Below, piece after piece: positions 60,890 to 64,000 of a stretch of DNA of 64,000 bases (the stretch's first letter is position 1; each line of letters opens with the position of its first letter). This stretch comes from Verrucomicrobiales bacterium (GTDB taxonomy: Bacteria; Verrucomicrobiota; Verrucomicrobiia; Verrucomicrobiales; DEV007). The stretch covers positions 1-64,000 of the forward strand of contig JAEUHH010000076.1 in the NCBI GenBank assembly GCA_016795505.1, written 5' to 3'. Both the position numbers and the translations under genes were made by a program. Below the pieces are notes generated by a model. The model was not told the DNA's origin and ran no database searches. It worked only from the letters and a program-made list of their open reading frames with translations.

Positions 60890-62890
60890 TCAGTCCACAT
60901 ACAGGAATTCATTGCTGCCCAGCAGCGCCTGGGTGTATTCCGCCCACGCCTCCGCGCCCGGCTGCTCTCCGAGATAAGCCCTCGCCAGAGCCCTTTCGCG
61001 ATCGCTGGGGCCACGCTGGAAGAGGGTGGCGTAGGCCAGGTCGACCTTTCCGTCGCCGCCGGTCCCGGCTGACAGGCGCGTGCCCAGCGCCTCGGCCTGC
61101 TGACGGACAAACGGCCCATTCAACGTGAACAACAACTGGAGCGGCGTGGTCGTCTCCTGCCGCTTCGGGCTGTGATCCAGCGGTTCGGGAAAATCGTGCA
61201 GCCGCAGCATCTGATCCATCTCGCGGCGGTGAACCACGCCATAGACCGTCCGCCGCCGGTTGGTGCCATCCGCCAGATTGGTCGAGGCGCCGCCGATGGT
61301 CCGGTCCAACTGGCCCGTGACCGCCAGCATCCCGTCGCGCCAGGCCTCCACATCGAGCCGGCGGCGCAGCATACGAGCATAGTGGGCGTTGGCCGGATCT
61401 TTCGCCTCGGATTCCGGGGCGATCGAGCTTTGCTGCCAGGCGGCGGCATTGAGAATCTCGCGGTGCAGCCACTTGATCGACCAGCCCTGGGCGATGAATC
61501 GCGCGGTCAGGTCGTCCAGCAACTCCGGATGCGTCGGTGCCTCTCCGAGGACGCCGAATTCGCTCGGCGTCTCCACCAGCCCTCGGCCGAAGTGATGCCG
61601 CCAGACCCGGTTCACGATGACCCGGGCCGACAGGGGCGCGCCTTCTTCGACGATGGCCTCGGCCAGTTCCAGCCGGCCGCTGCCTTTGACAAAGCGCCGC
61701 GGCTGACCATTCGCGGCAGGCAGGGCGGAGAGAAAGCCGCGCGGCACCGTCTCGCCGGTGACATTCGGGTCGCCCCGCATCTGCATCTCGAGGTCGCGGG
61801 TCTTGCCCGGCTGATACGCCAGCGTCGTGCCATGCTGACCGCCGCCCTTCGGCACCACATAGAGCGCCGCATCCTGGACTCCGCCGGCCATCGGCACATC
61901 GTAGTGCGGCGTCGCCCGCTTGATCGTATCAATCTGGGCCGTCAATGCATCCAACTGCGCCTTCAAATCCTCCGGAGCCGGCTTTTTCTTCTTCAGTTCC
62001 GCCTGCTGTGCCTCGATCTTCGCCACCTCGGCCTTGGCTTTGGCCACCGGAGCCCAGATCCGCTCATCGACGGTGGGCTTGTCGACTGCCTGGATCGAGG
62101 CAAAGACTCCCGCGATCGCATAGTAGTCGCGCGCCGTCACCGGATCGCTCTTGTGATCGTGGCAGCGCGCGCAGGCCAGGGTGAGCCCGAGGAACGTGCG
62201 ACCGACCGCGTCCACGCGCTCCTCCCACTCCTCGGCCACGGTGACCTTGATGATCTCCGGCGGCAGTTGCAGTTCCTTCCAATAGGTCGGCCCGAGCCCG
62301 AGGAAGCCCAGCGCCGCGTTGTCCTCCGGCCGGGCTCCTTCCATCAGGTCGGCGGCGAGTTGGCGTTTCACAAACACGTCGTAAGGCATGTCCTCGTTGA
62401 AAGCCCTCACCACCCAGTCACGATACAGCCAGGTGGCCGACTTCGTGCCCAGCCATTCCTCCGGGATGTCGGCATAGCGCGCCAGATCCAACCAATGCCG
62501 CCCCCAGCGCTCGCCATAGTGGGGAGAGGCCAGCAACTCATCCACCGCCGCGCGCACCGCAGCCGGTCGATCGCGCTCGGCCGCCGCGACAAAGGCCTCC
62601 ACTGCCTCGGGTGAGGGCGGGAGGCCCACCAGATCGAACCAGAGCCGGCGCAACAGCGTGCGGGCATCGGCCGGCGGCGCGGGTTTCAGGCCCGCCCGAT
62701 CCATCCCTGCGAGGAGAAACGCATCGATGCGACCCTGGCCCCACGCGGGATCGGACACCGCAGGCAGTTCCCGTTCCCGCGGCGGGTCGAACGACCACGG
62801 CCGGACTTTCACAGCCTCGTCGGCAGCAAACACGGACGGAGCCACCAGGGCACCAACTACGAGCGCAACAAAGCCGGAAACGCGATTCAT
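60890..62890 (-). CDS. DUF1549-DUF1553 protein lacking the cytochrome N-domain
   Basis: The 666-residue protein has a signal peptide (about 1-24) and then DUF1549 (PSCyt2) with a CxxCH in LACARCHDHKSDP. A coiled-coil stretch (about 275-310, KIEAQQAELKKKKPAPEDLK) and a DUF1553 (PSD1) domain (PTHPELLDDLTARFIAQGWS) follow. Unlike the 32856 gene it has no N-terminal PSCyt1 haem domain and no adjacent DUF1501 partner in the window. The ATG at 62890 opens the signal peptide. It converges with the GT2 fusion gene, 20 bp apart. Confidence 0.88.
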   Translation of the reverse strand: MNRVSGFVALVVGALVAPSVFAADEAVKVRPWSFDPPRERELPAVSDPAWGQGRIDAFLLAGMDRAGLKPAPPADARTLLRRLWFDLVGLPPSPEAVEAFVAAAERDRPAAVRAAVDELLASPHYGERWGRHWLDLARYADIPEEWLGTKSATWLYRDWVVRAFNEDMPYDVFVKRQLAADLMEGARPEDNAALGFLGLGPTYWKELQLPPEIIKVTVAEEWEERVDAVGRTFLGLTLACARCHDHKSDPVTARDYYAIAGVFASIQAVDKPTVDERIWAPVAKAKAEVAKIEAQQAELKKKKPAPEDLKAQLDALTAQIDTIKRATPHYDVPMAGGVQDAALYVVPKGGGQHGTTLAYQPGKTRDLEMQMRGDPNVTGETVPRGFLSALPAANGQPRRFVKGSGRLELAEAIVEEGAPLSARVIVNRVWRHHFGRGLVETPSEFGVLGEAPTHPELLDDLTARFIAQGWSIKWLHREILNAAAWQQSSIAPESEAKDPANAHYARMLRRRLDVEAWRDGMLAVTGQLDRTIGGASTNLADGTNRRRTVYGVVHRREMDQMLRLHDFPEPLDHSPKRQETTTPLQLLFTLNGPFVRQQAEALGTRLSAGTGGDGKVDLAYATLFQRGPSDRERALARAYLGEQPGAEAWAEYTQALLGSNEFLYVD

Positions 62891-63031
62891 GACGCGCTCA
62901 GGGAACCGGAAATCCACCCGCTTGCCAAGACACGCGTCCGCGTCTCACCCCACGTGTGGCAGCCGGCCATTCCAGACAAATTCCCCAAGCCCGGAGTTGC
63001 GCGCGGGACGATTTCCGCCTGTCATCTCCCT

Positions 63032-63874
63032 GTGAACGCCCGACTCCGCCTCCCGACCCTGCTTCTGCTCGCCGCGCTGCCCTCCCTCGCCTCGGCAGGG
63101 GAAATCGTGCCGATCGACTCCCTCGTGCCCGGCCGGCAGGCCACGGTGCGCTTCACCACCTCGCCGCCGCAGTCGTCCGATCCCCTCCAGGTCCGTTACC
63201 GCCTCATGGCCGCAGAGACGCCGCCGGACTACGATGTCGCGAAGGAATCCTTCGAGATCCTGCTCCCCGCCACCTATCGCCCGGACCGGCCCCACGGCCT
63301 GTTCATCTGGATTCCCGCCGGCGACAGCCCTGCCATCCCGCCGGACTGGCAGGCACTCCTCGCCCGGCACAACATCATCTACATCGGCGCCAACCAATCG
63401 GGCAACCGGCGCAATATCTTCGACCGCATCCGGCTGGCCATCGATGCCAATCACAACACGCGGCAGCACCTCGCCATCGACGGCCGGCGCGTCTATGTCT
63501 CCGGCTTTTCCGGAGGCAGCCGGGTGGCCAGCATGCTGGGAGTCGCCTGGGGCGAAATGTTCAGCGGCACCATCTGCTGCATGGGGGTCAATTTCTACAC
63601 CGACGTGACGGCTCCGGACGGCAAAGTCTACGGACTCAGCTATCTCCCCGACGAGACCCTGCTCCCGCTGGTCAAAGCCAACTGCCGCTTCGCCCTCATC
63701 ACGGGAGAGAAGGATTTCAACCTCGCCAACACCCGCGGCGCCTACGAGAATGGCTTCGTCAAAGAAGGCTTCCGCCACGTCGAGCTGCTGGAGATTCCCG
63801 CGCATGGCCATGCCGCCCCGCCGGCCGAGTGGCTGGAAAAGGCGATCCGGTTCCTCGACACGGGCAAGCGCTGA
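63032..63874 (+). CDS. Secreted alpha/beta hydrolase fold protein
   Basis: The protein is 280 residues from the GTG at 63032, which begins a signal peptide (ARLRLPTLLLLAALPSLASA). Alternative starts upstream are GTG too. The nucleophile elbow is VYVSGFSGGSRVASM (GFSGG), the acid lies near ALITGEKDFNL, and the histidine is in IPAHGHAAPP. This is an esterase/polyhydroxybutyrate-depolymerase-like fold; the substrate is unknown. The dgoK-like gene starts 10 bp after it. Confidence 0.75.
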   Translation: MNARLRLPTLLLLAALPSLASAGEIVPIDSLVPGRQATVRFTTSPPQSSDPLQVRYRLMAAETPPDYDVAKESFEILLPATYRPDRPHGLFIWIPAGDSPAIPPDWQALLARHNIIYIGANQSGNRRNIFDRIRLAIDANHNTRQHLAIDGRRVYVSGFSGGSRVASMLGVAWGEMFSGTICCMGVNFYTDVTAPDGKVYGLSYLPDETLLPLVKANCRFALITGEKDFNLANTRGAYENGFVKEGFRHVELLEIPAHGHAAPPAEWLEKAIRFLDTGKR

Positions 63875-63884
63875 TTCCCCTCCC

Positions 63885-64000
63885 ATGCCAACGCCAGATC
63901 ACACCCTCATCGCCGTCGACTGGGGCTCCACCAACCTGCGGGCGCGGCTGGTGTGCGACGGCCAACTGGTCGCCACCGCCTCCTCCGCCGACGGCATCCG
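63885..64000 (+). CDS. dgoK: 2-dehydro-3-deoxygalactonokinase-like, N-terminal fragment (cut by window end)
   Basis: The first 38 codons (MPTPDHTLIAVDWGSTNLRA and following) show the N-terminal phosphate-binding motif VDWGSTNLRAR of the DgoK sugar-acid kinase family. DgoK phosphorylates 2-dehydro-3-deoxygalactonate in De Ley-Doudoroff type galactose or galacturonate catabolism. The rest lies beyond the window, so the family call rests on this short segment. Confidence 0.65.
   Translation, partial: MPTPDHTLIAVDWGSTNLRARLVCDGQLVATASSADGI

Overview
The window is GC-rich, densely coded DNA from a free-living Gram-negative-type bacterium. The best fit is the Planctomycetota-Verrucomicrobiota side of the PVC group, and I favour Verrucomicrobiota. 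The evidence is a cytochrome c/DUF1549/DUF1553 protein followed by a DUF1501 partner, a second DUF1549/DUF1553 protein, a DUF2231/cytochrome fusion, a PA14/cupredoxin fusion, a sulfatase, PQQ-type propellers and stand-alone prepilin-like genes. Many start codons follow a C/T-rich leader rather than a Shine-Dalgarno sequence. I saw no rRNA, tRNA, CRISPR array, transposase or phage structural gene.

Layout. 0.3-9.98 kb: an AsmA-like protein, lepA-lepB, a squalene/phytoene synthase family enzyme, then a secreted cupredoxin-PA14 protein and a beta-propeller protein. 10.0-10.4 kb is a gene-free repeat cluster. 10.4-15.9 kb: a LemA pair, an FAD oxidoreductase, an MnmM/YtqB-like methyltransferase, a galE-like epimerase, a pilin-like gene and a PHP phosphatase. 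16-21.4 kb (minus strand): a methyltransferase and an ABC ATPase/FtsX permease/AttH-like lipocalin operon. 21.4-30.4 kb: a GYD protein, a DUF2231-cytochrome protein, a methyltransferase, an FG-GAP/UnbV protein, a GNAT, and a VWA protein-histidine kinase-response regulator run preceded by four TGAC half-sites phased at 11 bp. 30.5-38.6 kb: M81 peptidase and RraA-like genes, and the PSCyt1/DUF1549/DUF1553-DUF1501 pair. 38.7-45.8 kb is accessory in character: a MarR-like/HNH overlapping pair, an unrecognised 191-aa protein, a 21-bp hairpin array, and a 1595-aa TIR-NACHT-pentapeptide-WD40 protein preceded by a 37-aa membrane peptide. 46-64 kb: two secreted proteins, a PQQ propeller, a sulfatase, an orphan LolD-like ATPase, a two-component system, a pilin-like gene, HrpB, an L,D-transpeptidase-like protein, a GH-like/GT2 fusion, another DUF1549/DUF1553 protein, an alpha/beta hydrolase and the start of a sugar-acid kinase gene resembling dgoK.

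Three points stand out. First, the TIR-NACHT-WD40 gene plus membrane micropeptide is a strong candidate anti-phage or conflict system; its 14 WD40 repeats are very similar to one another at DNA level, which suggests rapid diversification. Second, a 22-bp unit (CCGATC-NN-ACCCTG-TTTGATCG) recurs at six or seven places, usually in 22-bp phase just before a start codon; at two genes it supplies the start codon and first codons. Third, the 21-bp array of perfect small hairpins lies between the 191-aa gene and the TIR-NACHT gene.

All functional calls rest on reading motifs and domain order in the translated sequence; no database search was possible.
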